Assembly (NCBI RefSeq): GCF_002104765.1
Contig: NZ_NCXM01000003.1
Coordinates: forward strand, 62,001 to 126,000
Source: Mycolicibacterium vulneris
GTDB lineage: Bacteria; Actinomycetota; Actinomycetes; Mycobacteriales; Mycobacteriaceae
Reading direction: 5' to 3'
DNA length: 64,000 bases
This document shows positions 9,079 through 17,811 of the stretch, piece after piece (within the stretch, counting starts at the first letter, position 1; every line of letters starts with the position of its first letter). The translations under genes were made by a program, and so were the position numbers. The notes under the pieces were generated by a model, which was not told the origin of the DNA, did not search any database, and saw only the letters and a list, made by a program, of their open reading frames with translations.

Positions 9079-9984
9079 CTAACGAATGGCGGCGGCGACA
9101 TCGCCGGACATGGCGCCGAGTTCCGGTCCCCAGCTCGACCAGCCATGATCTCCGGTAACCGGGAAGTCGAAGTGGCCATTCTGACCTCGAACGGTCCGAT
9201 ACTGCGAATAAAACGACCGGCTCGTGCCTTGGGCCTCGGCTGCTGCGCCGAGCATGGCAGCTGGGTCACTTGCTGTGTCCGTCTGGGGGCTGAACACCCA
9301 TGTGCGAGTCTTGTTTTGTGCCAGAAGTGCAACGTGCACGTACGGGTCGTGCCACTTCCATCTGCCTGCCTGCGGCGGACCCCACATGGCGTTGCCGTCG
9401 ACTCCGCCGAACTGCTGAAGGCCGGCGAGAATGGCGCCGTTGAAGGCGGTCTCTGACGGGTAGAGAAATCCTGACATTGAACCGGCGTACCGGAAGCGGT
9501 CGGGATGGAAAGCTGCGAGTGCCATTGCGCCGTAGCCACCTTGCGCGGCGCCGATGATGGCGTGGCCGCCTGGCGCCAGACCTTTGTTGGCGGCTAACCA
9601 ATCGGGCAGTTCACTCGACAGGAAGGTCTCCCACTGCTTGCTGCCGTCATGCTCCCAGTCGGTGTACATGCTGTACGCACCACCTGCAGGTGCCGCTACC
9701 GAAATCCCTTTTCCGGCCAGCGCGTTCATGGCGTTGCCCGCGGTGACCCACGTGCTGACGTCAGGGCCGGCGTCGAAGGGGTCCAGTAAATAGACAGCGT
9801 GTGGCCCGCCAGCCATAAAGGTCACGGGTATGGCACGACCCATGGCCGCAGAGGGCACCATAAGGTTCTCCACCCCGGCCGCGTGAGCCTGTCCAACCCA
9901 TCTGTGCGCATCCCCGACCACCGCTGCCCCCACCACGAGCGCCACGGCAGATAGCAATCGTAACAATGTCAGTCGTCTTCGCAT
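9079..9984 (-). CDS. Secreted antigen-85-family protein, MPT51/FbpD-like, no catalytic Ser
   Basis: The 302-residue product has an N-terminal signal sequence (RRRLTLLRLLSAVALVVG, cleavage probably after AHA near residue 36) and an alpha/beta-hydrolase body of the antigen 85 family. Motifs SGFLYPSE, FGGVDGNAMWG, GRWKWHDP and NGHFDFPV are those of MPT51 (MPB51). At the nucleophile elbow the sequence is GAAQGGYG, with Gln near 148 instead of Ser, as in MPT51, so no mycolyltransferase activity is expected; the family binds fibronectin or cell-wall glycans. The ATG at 9984 gives the family length (299 in M. tuberculosis). It is not next to fbpA here, so it may be a paralogue of the usual copy. Confidence 0.85.
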   Translation of the reverse strand: MRRRLTLLRLLSAVALVVGAAVVGDAHRWVGQAHAAGVENLMVPSAAMGRAIPVTFMAGGPHAVYLLDPFDAGPDVSTWVTAGNAMNALAGKGISVAAPAGGAYSMYTDWEHDGSKQWETFLSSELPDWLAANKGLAPGGHAIIGAAQGGYGAMALAAFHPDRFRYAGSMSGFLYPSETAFNGAILAGLQQFGGVDGNAMWGPPQAGRWKWHDPYVHVALLAQNKTRTWVFSPQTDTASDPAAMLGAAAEAQGTSRSFYSQYRTVRGQNGHFDFPVTGDHGWSSWGPELGAMSGDVAAAIR

Positions 9985-10150
9985 GCCCGCCTCACTTGTT
10001 TCGCGGGAGCGATCCAACTCGTTCGCTCCGCACCGACGCTCCATGACCACACCATGAAATCCGAGTGCGGCGCTCGCCGCTTGCGCAGTGCTTCTGCGAC
10101 GCGAAGACACCGCGCAGAGAACGCGATTCGTCGCCGATACCCACGTTGCG

Positions 10151-11281
10151 TCACGGCGCCTCCTGCGTCGGCAGGACGCGGGACTCGATACAAATCACCG
10201 TGCAGGCCGCAGAGTCCGGCGCCGGTGATGCGATGAGATCGATGAGCGGCGTCTGCGACAGCGGGTCGCTGGGCGGCAGGCCGTGGATATTGCGAGGCAG
10301 CCCAGGCCCGAGCCCCTCAGTTTTCTCCAGATGAAGATCACCGAGCGGTGGCGCCGGCCCGGTAACGGGAGGCAGGTCGACGGGAATTACGCCCGTGGCA
10401 TAGGCCGCAGCCCAGCCCCACACATTGCGGGCGTACGACATCGAGTTGTTGTAACGCAAGATCGCGGCCATCACCTGCGACTGGTCCCGTAAGTTCATAC
10501 CACCACTGCACAGATACCGGGCAGCAGCCAGCGTGGAGTCGTATAGATTTTGCGGATCGACCACGCCGTCGCCGTCGCCGTCGGCGGCGTATCGCACCCA
10601 GGTGGCAGGCAGAAACTGCATGGGTCCCATTGCCCGCGCATAACTCATTCGCCCGTCGACAATGCGTTGGGCCACAACCTCGTTGCCGGGCAGCGTGCCA
10701 TCCAATGCAGGTCCATAGATCGGCCGGACCGCGTTACCGCGAGCGTCGGTGGCACCGCCGTTGCCATGCGCAGATTCGACGCGTCCGATGCCGGCCAAAA
10801 GATTCCAACTAATCCCACAGCCAGGGTTAGAAGCGGCCATCTTTTCCTCGGCATTACGGTAAGCAGACAGGGCCGTAGACGGAATGCCCAGTGCGCTTGG
10901 GGAATTCACCACCGCCGCCGGGGGTGGCACCGGCCTGTCGGCCTGTGCGATGTGAAGGCCCGACGGTGGTCGCGCGGCGGCAACCACAGACGGACCTGAA
11001 AGCTCATTTACCACGTTCGTGAAAATTGCCACCGGGGTAACAGGAGCTCGAGCTGGGGCGGGTGAGACCGCGATACCGGGACGCCCCACACCGCTGACTG
11101 CGCACGCAAGGACCAGCGGAATCAACGTTGCGACATTCAACGTCGGGTTCACCACCATGCGGATGACCTGCTTGCTCAACGCCCCGCGACGACGCTGGCT
11201 ACCCTGCCAAACACTCCGAGCCTCAGGCGCCCCGGCTATGAACGACTTTTTGGCAGGTGGCTTCAGGCGGTGCAGAGCCAT
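10151..11281 (-). CDS. Secreted or membrane-anchored lytic transglycosylase (SLT_2/MltB-like)
   Basis: This 376-residue protein has a hydrophobic segment near residues 50-65 (TLIPLVLACAVSGVG), a Pro/Ala-rich linker, then a lytic murein transglycosylase domain at about 130-310. The catalytic Glu is near residue 169 in GIGRVESAHG; supporting motifs are MGPMQFLPATWVRYAADGDG and DPQNLYDSTLAAARYLCSGG. It would cleave peptidoglycan glycan strands to 1,6-anhydro products outside the membrane. The ATG at 11281 lies six bases after the mceG stop codon, so the two are probably co-transcribed. A shorter start near the membrane segment is possible. The C-terminal 60 residues look disordered. Confidence 0.8.
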   Translation of the reverse strand: MALHRLKPPAKKSFIAGAPEARSVWQGSQRRRGALSKQVIRMVVNPTLNVATLIPLVLACAVSGVGRPGIAVSPAPARAPVTPVAIFTNVVNELSGPSVVAAARPPSGLHIAQADRPVPPPAAVVNSPSALGIPSTALSAYRNAEEKMAASNPGCGISWNLLAGIGRVESAHGNGGATDARGNAVRPIYGPALDGTLPGNEVVAQRIVDGRMSYARAMGPMQFLPATWVRYAADGDGDGVVDPQNLYDSTLAAARYLCSGGMNLRDQSQVMAAILRYNNSMSYARNVWGWAAAYATGVIPVDLPPVTGPAPPLGDLHLEKTEGLGPGLPRNIHGLPPSDPLSQTPLIDLIASPAPDSAACTVICIESRVLPTQEAP

Positions 11282-11287
11282 GTTGTC

Positions 11288-12424
11288 TCAGTAGCGATTT
11301 TGGGTGGGAATCGACATGGTGTCGGCGTCGTCGCGGTACCGCGCGTGGTCGCCGTAATCCGTGGCACGCTGTTGCTTGCTGCTTTCCTGCTTGTCGTTCT
11401 CGAACGACTCGAGGATGGCTTCTTGGGCGTCCTTCGGCAGCAGGTGCAGGCTTTCGCGAACCCGGGCTTGGCGGCGGGCTGCGGCCTTACGCTCCGGCAT
11501 ACCGGGGGTTGCGGTGATCTGCGGCGGCACACCGGTGATCTCGTCGACACCGCCGTCGTGGTGGCCGGCCTCCAAGTGGGCCTGCTCCTCGGCCATGGTC
11601 GCCTCGTCTTTTTCCTCCGACATACCGATCGGGCCGATCCGGCGACCGTTGAGGAACTGTTTGACGACTGGCTCGTCGCTGGTCAGCAGCACCTCGCGCG
11701 GTCCGAACATGACCAGCTTGCGGCGAAACAGCATGCCCATGTTGTCGGGCACCGTGCGGGCGATGTTGATGTTGTGCGTCACGATCAGGATCGTGCAGTC
11801 GATCTGGGCGTTGATGTCGATCAGCAGCTGGCTCAGGTAGGCGGTACGGACCGGGTCCAGACCGGAGTCCGGCTCGTCACACAGGATGATCTGCGGGTCG
11901 AGCACCAGCGAGCGGGCCAGCCCGGCACGCTTGCGCATACCGCCGGAGATCTCACCGGGGAACTTCTTCTCATCCCCGCCCAGACCCACCAGCTCCAGCT
12001 TCTCCATGACGATGTCACGGATCTCGCTCTCCTTCTTCTTGGTGTGCTCGCGCAGCGGGAACGCGGTGTTGTCGTAGAGGTTCATCGACCCGAACAGCGC
12101 GCCGTCCTGGAACATCACCCCGAACAGGGTGCGGATGTCGTAGAGCTCTTTGGCGGAGCACTCGGTGATGTCGGTGCCATCGACGATGATCGAGCCGCGT
12201 TCGGGGCGCAGCAGACCGATCAGCGACTTCAAGAAGACCGACTTACCGGTACCGGAGGGGCCCAGCAGCACGCTGACCTCACCCTCGGGAATGTCCATCG
12301 TGACGTCTTCCCAGATTCGCTGAGCACCGAAGGACTTCGTCAGCCCCTCAACCTGGATACCGATGCCCATGTTGCTCATCGTCGCCGACTCGACCGTGTG
12401 GATGCTTCCCTCGAAAGAGCGCAC
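11288..12424 (-). CDS. mceG: Mce transporter ATPase MceG (Mkl)
   Basis: This is an ABC ATPase of the Mla/Mce type that powers mycobacterial Mce lipid importers through the YrbE permeases. Walker A GPSGTGKS is at 55-62, signature ISGGMRKRAGLAR near 165, and Walker B IILCDEPDSGLD near 190. The actinobacterial C-terminal extension (about 280-378, including MSEEKDEATMAEEQA and ATPGMPERKAAARRQARVRE) is present and marks it as MceG rather than MlaF. GTG at 12424 follows a strong GAGGAG ribosome site. Length (378) slightly exceeds the 359 of M. tuberculosis Mkl, with the difference in the tail. It lies 16 kb from the mce operon in this window. Confidence 0.92.
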   Translation of the reverse strand: MRSFEGSIHTVESATMSNMGIGIQVEGLTKSFGAQRIWEDVTMDIPEGEVSVLLGPSGTGKSVFLKSLIGLLRPERGSIIVDGTDITECSAKELYDIRTLFGVMFQDGALFGSMNLYDNTAFPLREHTKKKESEIRDIVMEKLELVGLGGDEKKFPGEISGGMRKRAGLARSLVLDPQIILCDEPDSGLDPVRTAYLSQLLIDINAQIDCTILIVTHNINIARTVPDNMGMLFRRKLVMFGPREVLLTSDEPVVKQFLNGRRIGPIGMSEEKDEATMAEEQAHLEAGHHDGGVDEITGVPPQITATPGMPERKAAARRQARVRESLHLLPKDAQEAILESFENDKQESSKQQRATDYGDHARYRDDADTMSIPTQNRY

Positions 12425-12629
12425 TTAGCTCTCCTCTTCGAGGCATGACCCTCGTGGACGCGGGCTTCGGGTGGCTCTGCGGGCTCGAACGCGTGTCGCC
12501 GGCACTGGCTGGCTCTGGGTCCTCATCCAAAGGCCGCATTGGCAACCAAATGCCCAAAATCAGTTTCGACCGCAGGCCAACACTGGAACGCACCAAGCGT
12601 CAAATCGGCGCTGCGATAGGGCCGCACAG

Positions 12630-13400
12630 CTATTCGCCGACTACGACTGCCTCGCGGTCGTTGGATTCGGCAATGGCGGTAGCGTAGCTGTGCACGTGCC
12701 ACCGCATCCGCCGTGAAGCGGCCCTGGCATCGCGATCCCGGATCGCTGCGGTGATCGCGCGGTGGGCCTTCTCGGTCACAGCTCGAACTTCGGTGTCAAC
12801 GAAGGCCGCATCTTTGGTGCCGGCATAAATCGCCTGCGACAAAGCGGTCATCAAGCCAATTAGGAGTTCGTTGTGACTGGCGACCGCGACACCGACATGC
12901 CAATCCAGGTTGGCCTGTAAAAACTGCTCGAGACTGGCCTCCGTGTCGGAGATCGTGTCGTTGGCCCGCTCGAGTTCAGCGAGGTCCTCGTCGTCGCGGT
13001 TGCGGGCAGCAAGTTCGGCGCAGAACGGCTCCAAAGCCTCCCTTGTCTCCATCAGGTCGACTAATTTGATGCGTCTGCCCCGGATGAGCATGCTCACCGT
13101 GCTGGCCATCGACGTCGTGGTGGGGCGCTGCACGAAGGCGCCGCCCGCACGCCCGGCTTTGACCCGAATTAAGTTTTGCACTTCGAGGATTCGCAGCGCT
13201 TCGCGCACCGTGGCCCGACTCATCTGCGTCTGTTTGACTAGGTCGCGTTCCGCCGGTAGAGCGACACCCTCGGCCAATTCTCCATTGAGGATCCGCTCGC
13301 GAAGCAGACCGGCAAGCACGTCAGGCGCCTTGGGCGCGTCGAATGGGCTAAGCGTGGTGCCGGATCGCGAGGGAGTGGTCACGGCATCCGCTGCATCCAT
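12630..13400 (-). CDS. FadR-subfamily GntR transcriptional regulator
   Basis: The 256-residue protein has an N-terminal winged helix-turn-helix (about 27-92; PAERDLVKQTQMSRATVREALRI) and a C-terminal all-helical FCD ligand domain (about 110-240). The latter has Asp and His residues in positions typical of metal/ligand binding (DLMETREALEP, NLDWHVGVA, HRAITAAIRDRD). It is divergent from the acyl-CoA catabolic cluster, and a palindrome GGTCAGACC lies 20 bp upstream of its ATG, inside a 6-bp outer repeat AATGGT/ACCATT. I infer autoregulation and control of the cluster, released by an acyl-CoA or carboxylic-acid ligand. Confidence 0.88.
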   Translation of the reverse strand: MDAADAVTTPSRSGTTLSPFDAPKAPDVLAGLLRERILNGELAEGVALPAERDLVKQTQMSRATVREALRILEVQNLIRVKAGRAGGAFVQRPTTTSMASTVSMLIRGRRIKLVDLMETREALEPFCAELAARNRDDEDLAELERANDTISDTEASLEQFLQANLDWHVGVAVASHNELLIGLMTALSQAIYAGTKDAAFVDTEVRAVTEKAHRAITAAIRDRDARAASRRMRWHVHSYATAIAESNDREAVVVGE

Positions 13401-13409
13401 CGCATCCCT

Positions 13410-13440
13410 AATGGTTTATGGTCAGACCTAAGATACCATT
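13410..13440. promoter_or_regulatory. Candidate FadR-type operator, divergent promoter
   Basis: GGTCAGACC at 13420-13428 is a palindrome around a central base; AATGGT (13410-13415) and ACCATT (13435-13440) form an outer inverted repeat. It lies between the GntR gene (ATG at 13400) and the first acyl-CoA dehydrogenase (13495). The core matches the published FadR consensus TGGTCNGACCA apart from its last base. Confidence 0.65.
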
Positions 13441-13494
13441 TATCCATTTGGCGTACCGATCTTCGGTACCCGAGGGCTGGCAGGAGAAACGCCG

Positions 13495-14574
13495 ATGCGT
13501 TGGGAGCTCTCCAAAGAACAAGAGCTGTTCACCACCTCGCTACGCGAATGGTTGACCGATCGGGCTGGCGTGCAGGCGGTTCGGGGCTGGTTGGACGCTG
13601 GCGATCTGTCCAGCTTTGAGCGGCTGTTTGTCGGCGAAGGCTGGGCCGGCGTTGGTTTCGATGAAGAGCTCGGCGGCCAAGGCGGCGGCCTTCTGGAGCT
13701 CGCGCTCACTGCCCGGGAGCTCGGGCGCGCTGCGGTACCGTCGGCCGGCTGGCTGCAGTCGGCGATCGTCGTTCCGGCGCTCACCGACGAGCCAACTTTG
13801 GCCGTTGCCGCATCCGAGTCCGGCGAGGTGACCGCACTAGCGGTGCAGGCGGACCGCATTCCGGCCGCGGTGACCTCGGTAGACGACCGCACCGAAAGGC
13901 TGTTTGGGCAGATACCCTGCGTGCTTGGCGCCGCACGGGCGCGGCAGTTCCTGGTCCCCATAACCGATGGCGAATCAATATCGCTGTGGCTGGTGGATGG
14001 CGCTGATCCGGGTGTACGGATTCACCCCCGGTCGCTGCTGGACCGTTCCAGGGATGTGGCTGATGTCGTGCTTGATGACGTCACGGCACGCCGCCTCGAG
14101 CTCGACGCGGCCGCAACGATAAACGAAATCGCGGCGCGGGCGGGGGTTCTGGTTGCAGCCGACGCGTTGGGCGCATCGGAACGTATGCTCCAACTCGCCG
14201 TCGATTACAGCAAACAACGTGAGCAGTTCGGTCGGCCGATCGGATCATTCCAGGCGGTCAAGCATGCCGCCGCCCAGATGCTGGTCACCGTGGAGTCCTC
14301 GTTATCGATTGTGTTCTACGCGGCACAATCTGCCGAAGAAGGTTTACCTGAAAGAGCGACCCATGCGGCGGTCGCCAAGGCGCAGGTCACCGGTGCGGGA
14401 GCTGCGCTCGCCGACAGCGCGCTGACCCTTCATGGCGCGATCGGCTACACCTGGGAGCACGATCTGCACCTCTTTTACAAGCGGGCCAAGCTCGACCGCG
14501 TGCTGTTCGGCACGCCGACTGCGTGGAACGAGCGGATCGCGGATGCGCTGCCGCTAATCCCCGCCTCGGCATGA
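13495..14574 (+). CDS. Acyl-CoA dehydrogenase, short FadE type
   Basis: This 359-residue flavoprotein-like subunit resembles the short mycobacterial FadE proteins that pair with a second FadE as alpha2-beta2 heterotetramers (ChsE-type). Visible elements are a helical N-terminus with GFDEELGGQGGG, the FAD/substrate motif QREQFGRPIGSFQAVKH near 241-257, and HGAIGYTWEHDLHLFYKRAK near 320. The last contains the Glu expected to act as catalytic base in this family. The ATG follows GGCAGGAGAAACGCCG. It is the first gene of the cluster downstream of the FadR-type operator. Pairing with the dehydrogenase at 14679 is an inference from adjacency. Confidence 0.85.
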   Translation: MRWELSKEQELFTTSLREWLTDRAGVQAVRGWLDAGDLSSFERLFVGEGWAGVGFDEELGGQGGGLLELALTARELGRAAVPSAGWLQSAIVVPALTDEPTLAVAASESGEVTALAVQADRIPAAVTSVDDRTERLFGQIPCVLGAARARQFLVPITDGESISLWLVDGADPGVRIHPRSLLDRSRDVADVVLDDVTARRLELDAAATINEIAARAGVLVAADALGASERMLQLAVDYSKQREQFGRPIGSFQAVKHAAAQMLVTVESSLSIVFYAAQSAEEGLPERATHAAVAKAQVTGAGAALADSALTLHGAIGYTWEHDLHLFYKRAKLDRVLFGTPTAWNERIADALPLIPASA

Positions 14575-14616
14575 CCTCCGGCGGTTGAGCGAGACCGCAG
14601 GAGGTGACCTATCTTT

Positions 14617-14638
14617 TTGGTCTGTCCATTAGTATCAT
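14617..14638 (+). promoter_or_regulatory. Candidate FadR-type operator and promoter between the two fadE genes
   Basis: TTGGTCTGTCCATT (14617-14630) matches the window's operator core at 8 of 9 positions (GGTCTGTCC against GGTCTGACC) and is followed by a -10-like TATCAT at 14633-14638. The 104-bp gap between otherwise tightly packed genes supports an internal regulated promoter. Confidence 0.5.
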
Positions 14639-14678
14639 TGATCCTTAGGGTGATTACTTACATCGAGCGGAGAGTGTT

Positions 14679-15845
14679 GTGGACTTCCAGTTGAGCGATG
14701 ATCAGCAGACGATCCGCGCTGCGGTCGCCGAACTGGCAGCAAAGTTCGACGACCACTACTGGATGACCAAGGATCAACAGCACGAGTTCCCAACAGAGTT
14801 CTACGATGCATTCGCCGACGGGGGTTGGCTGGGCATTACGACACCAGAGGAGTACGGGGGCCACGGATTTGGCATCACCGAGGCGTCCATTCTCCTGGAG
14901 GAAGTCGCGGCCAGCGGTGCGGGAATGAACGGCGCAAGCTCTATGCACATGTCGATATTCGGCATGCATCCGGTGATCGTGCATGGATCCGAGGAACTCA
15001 AATCGCGCACTCTGCCCCGTATCGTGACCGGTGATCTGCACGTATGTTTCGGTGTCACCGAACCCGGCGCGGGACTGGATACCACAAGGATCAGCACGTT
15101 CGCGCGCCGCGATGGCGATCACTACGTCGTCAACGGGCGCAAGGTGTGGATCTCAAAAGCGCTGGAGTCCGAGAAAGTGCTGTTGCTGACCCGCACCACC
15201 AAGTTCGAGGACGCGACCCGCAAAACGGATGGTATGACGCTGTTCTTCACCGACCTCGACCGCAGCAAGGTCGAGATTCGCCCAATTCCTAAGATGGGTC
15301 GAAACGCGGTGTCCTCAAATGAGTTATTCATCGATGGCCTCGAGATCCCGGTTGAGGATCGTGTCGGCGAAGAGGGCCAAGGATTCCGTTACATCCTCGA
15401 CGGCCTAAACCCCGAACGCTGCCTCATCGCCGCCGAAGCGCTGGGCATTGGGCGTGCTGCGTTACGGGCGGCGGTGCGCTATGGCAACGAGCGTGTGGTA
15501 TTCGGCCGGCCGATCGGGATGAACCAGGGACTCCAGTTCCCGCTAGCCGATTCGTTGGCCCGACTGGACGCCGCCGAACTAATATTGCGCAAAGCGACCT
15601 GGCTCTATGACAACGGGAAATCTTGTGCCCGCGAGGCAAATACGGCCAAGTACCTGTGCGCCGATGCGGCGTTCGACGCCGCCGATCGCGCCCTACAGAC
15701 TCACGGTGGCATGGGTTACTCGGAGGAGTATCACGTAGCGCGGTACTTCCGCGAGGCACGCCTTACCCGCATCGCCCCGATCAGCCAGGAAATGGTGCTC
15801 AACTACCTGGGTGAGCACGTACTCGGCCTGCCGAGGAGCTACTGA
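14679..15845 (+). CDS. Acyl-CoA dehydrogenase, full-length FadE type
   Basis: The 388-residue protein has all parts of the acyl-CoA dehydrogenase fold. Motifs include FGVTEPGAGLDTTRI near 120-135 (FAD contact), VVNGRKVWISKA, PKMGRNAVSSNELFIDGL, the ERVVFGRPIGMNQG region, and THGGMGYSEEYHVARYFREAR near 340-360, which contains a Glu in the usual catalytic area. It introduces the alpha-beta double bond into an acyl-CoA. GTG at 14679 follows GAGCGGAGAG, a plausible ribosome site. Its stop overlaps the next gene by one base (TGATG), so it is translationally coupled to the SDR that follows. Confidence 0.88.
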   Translation: MDFQLSDDQQTIRAAVAELAAKFDDHYWMTKDQQHEFPTEFYDAFADGGWLGITTPEEYGGHGFGITEASILLEEVAASGAGMNGASSMHMSIFGMHPVIVHGSEELKSRTLPRIVTGDLHVCFGVTEPGAGLDTTRISTFARRDGDHYVVNGRKVWISKALESEKVLLLTRTTKFEDATRKTDGMTLFFTDLDRSKVEIRPIPKMGRNAVSSNELFIDGLEIPVEDRVGEEGQGFRYILDGLNPERCLIAAEALGIGRAALRAAVRYGNERVVFGRPIGMNQGLQFPLADSLARLDAAELILRKATWLYDNGKSCAREANTAKYLCADAAFDAADRALQTHGGMGYSEEYHVARYFREARLTRIAPISQEMVLNYLGEHVLGLPRSY

Positions 15846-16609
15846 TGACCCCGCGCGACGTCTTCCGGCTCGACGAGCGATCGGCGCTAGTGACCGGTGC
15901 GGGCAGCGGGGTCGGCCAAGCGATCGCCCGCGCCTTCGCCGCCGCGGGTGCCGCCGTTGTCGTGACCGATATCGACAAGGACGCCGCTGTGGCCACCGCG
16001 GAGTCGATCACCACCGCCGGCGGTACCGCGCAGCCTTTAGTGCTCGATGTGCGCGACTCGGCAGCAGCGAAGGAAGCCGCCTCGGCCGCAGCCGAATTCG
16101 GCCGCGGCGCGCTGCACATTCTGGTCAACAACGCCGGCGCCATCGCACCCGCGATGTTCGCCGACCTTTCCGAGGAGAAGTTCCGCCGTATTATCGACAT
16201 CCACCTCATCGGCAGCTTCGTGTGTAGCCAAGCGGCGCTGGGACATCTGCCGACCGATGGCACGGGGCGCATCATCAACGTCACCTCAGCGGCCGGCCTG
16301 ACCGGGACCATCGGCCAAGCCAACTACGGGGCCGCCAAGGCCGGCATCATCGGCCTGACGAAATCGCTGGCCCGCGAGCTGGCGCGCCAATCCATCACCG
16401 TCAACGCCGTTGCACCGTTGGCTGCCACCGCGATGACCGCAAACATCCGCAGCAACGAAAAGCTGGCTGCCAAAACCCTCGCCCGAATCCCCCTGGGCCG
16501 GTGGGCCTTCCCGGAAGAGATCGCACCGACATTCGTTTTCCTGGCCTCAGACGCCGGGTCCTACATCACCGGACAGGTGCTGCCCGTCGATGGTGGGACG
16601 GTGATCTGA
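15845..16609 (+). CDS. Short-chain dehydrogenase/reductase (FabG-like)
   Basis: This 254-residue classical SDR has the nucleotide-binding TGAGSGVGQAIA at about 18-29, NNAGA near 95-99, the Ser in NVTSAAG near 141-147 and YGAAKAG near 160-166 (Tyr-xxx-Lys), and ends with FLASDAGSYITGQVLPVDGG. It probably oxidises a 3-hydroxyacyl-CoA in the beta-oxidation sequence set by the neighbours. It overlaps the previous gene by one base and the thiolase that follows by one base (TGATG), typical of the tightly coupled operon. Substrate cannot be read from sequence. Confidence 0.88.
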   Translation: MTPRDVFRLDERSALVTGAGSGVGQAIARAFAAAGAAVVVTDIDKDAAVATAESITTAGGTAQPLVLDVRDSAAAKEAASAAAEFGRGALHILVNNAGAIAPAMFADLSEEKFRRIIDIHLIGSFVCSQAALGHLPTDGTGRIINVTSAAGLTGTIGQANYGAAKAGIIGLTKSLARELARQSITVNAVAPLAATAMTANIRSNEKLAAKTLARIPLGRWAFPEEIAPTFVFLASDAGSYITGQVLPVDGGTVI

Positions 16610-17811
16610 TGCGCCACAAAGTAACGGGGCGGTTCGCCTCAACGGGTCGCGAGGTCTACATCGTCGAGGCGGTACGCACCCCGATAGGCAAATCGCATCC
16701 CGAACGTGGCTGGTACCGCGACACGCATCCCAATGCGATGTTGGCCGCGTGTTACAACGAGCTGGTCAAGCGCACCGAAGTCCCGCCTGATGTGGTCGAA
16801 GATCTGGTGATCGGCTGCACGGCCCCGTTCGGTGAACAGTCACGCAACATTGCCCGCAACGCCTGGCTACAGGCGGGCTATCCGCCCGAGGTGCCGGCCG
16901 TCACGCTCGACCGGCGCTGCGGTTCGGCGCAAACCGCCGTAGAAATGGCTGCGGCGCTGGTGGCCTCGGGCACCCACGACGTTGTCGTGGCCGGCGGCGT
17001 CGAGCACATGGGTCACGTGCCTATCGACTCCCCAATCAAGGTCTCCGAACTGTATGGCGACCCGTGGCCGGCCGAGCTGCGCGACCGCTATCCCTTTGTG
17101 CACCAAGGCGAAAGCGCTGAACTCATTGCCGACCGCTGGCAGCTGGACCGCGAAGAGATGGATGTCTTCGCGGCGCGATCGCACCAGAACGCCGCCAAGG
17201 CCATCGCCGACGGCCGCTTTGTCACCGAGATGGTGCCGATGACACTCGACGGCCAGACCCGCTATGCCGACCAGTGTGTGCGCCCGGAGACCACCGTGGA
17301 AACCCTGGCCAACCTTAAACCGGTGTTCCGCAAGGAGGATGGGCGGATCACTGCTGGATCGTCCTCGCCGATCAGCGACGGTGCGGCTGCAGTGCTGTTG
17401 TGCTCCGGCGACGCCGCGCACCGGCTCGGATTGCGGCCGCGCGCCCGCGTTGTGGACCAAACCACCGTCGGCGTCGATCCGATCATCATGCTGACCGGGC
17501 CCATCCCGGCGACGCAGAAGTTGTTGGAACGCAACAATCTCAGCATCGCTGACATCGACCTATTCGAGGTCAACGAGGCGTTCTCGTCCGTGGTGCTGGC
17601 ATGGCAACGCGAGATGCGTCCGGACACCGATCGCGTTAACGTCAACGGCGGAGCTATCGCGCTGGGCCACGCCGTCGGCGCGACGGGGGCCAGGCTGATC
17701 GCCACCCTGATCCCTGAACTCGAACGCCGCGACGCCGACCTTGGCCTGGTGACGATGTGTTGCGGCGGGGGTCTTGGGACGGCAACCCTGATCCAACGGG
17801 TACCCACGTGA
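16609..17811 (+). CDS. Thiolase (acetyl-CoA C-acyltransferase)
   Basis: This 400-residue thiolase performs thiolytic cleavage of 3-ketoacyl-CoA. The nucleophilic Cys is in DRRCGSAQTAVEMAA (about residue 103), the His in VNGGAIALGHAVGATGARL (about 355) and the second Cys in MCCGGGLGTA (about 385), so all catalytic residues are intact. The ATG at 16609 overlaps the SDR stop; an upstream in-frame start at 16501 would lie deep in the SDR and is rejected. It belongs to the degradative thiolase group by length and by the SHPERGWYRDTHPN N-terminal loop. Confidence 0.9.
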   Translation: MRHKVTGRFASTGREVYIVEAVRTPIGKSHPERGWYRDTHPNAMLAACYNELVKRTEVPPDVVEDLVIGCTAPFGEQSRNIARNAWLQAGYPPEVPAVTLDRRCGSAQTAVEMAAALVASGTHDVVVAGGVEHMGHVPIDSPIKVSELYGDPWPAELRDRYPFVHQGESAELIADRWQLDREEMDVFAARSHQNAAKAIADGRFVTEMVPMTLDGQTRYADQCVRPETTVETLANLKPVFRKEDGRITAGSSSPISDGAAAVLLCSGDAAHRLGLRPRARVVDQTTVGVDPIIMLTGPIPATQKLLERNNLSIADIDLFEVNEAFSSVVLAWQREMRPDTDRVNVNGGAIALGHAVGATGARLIATLIPELERRDADLGLVTMCCGGGLGTATLIQRVPT

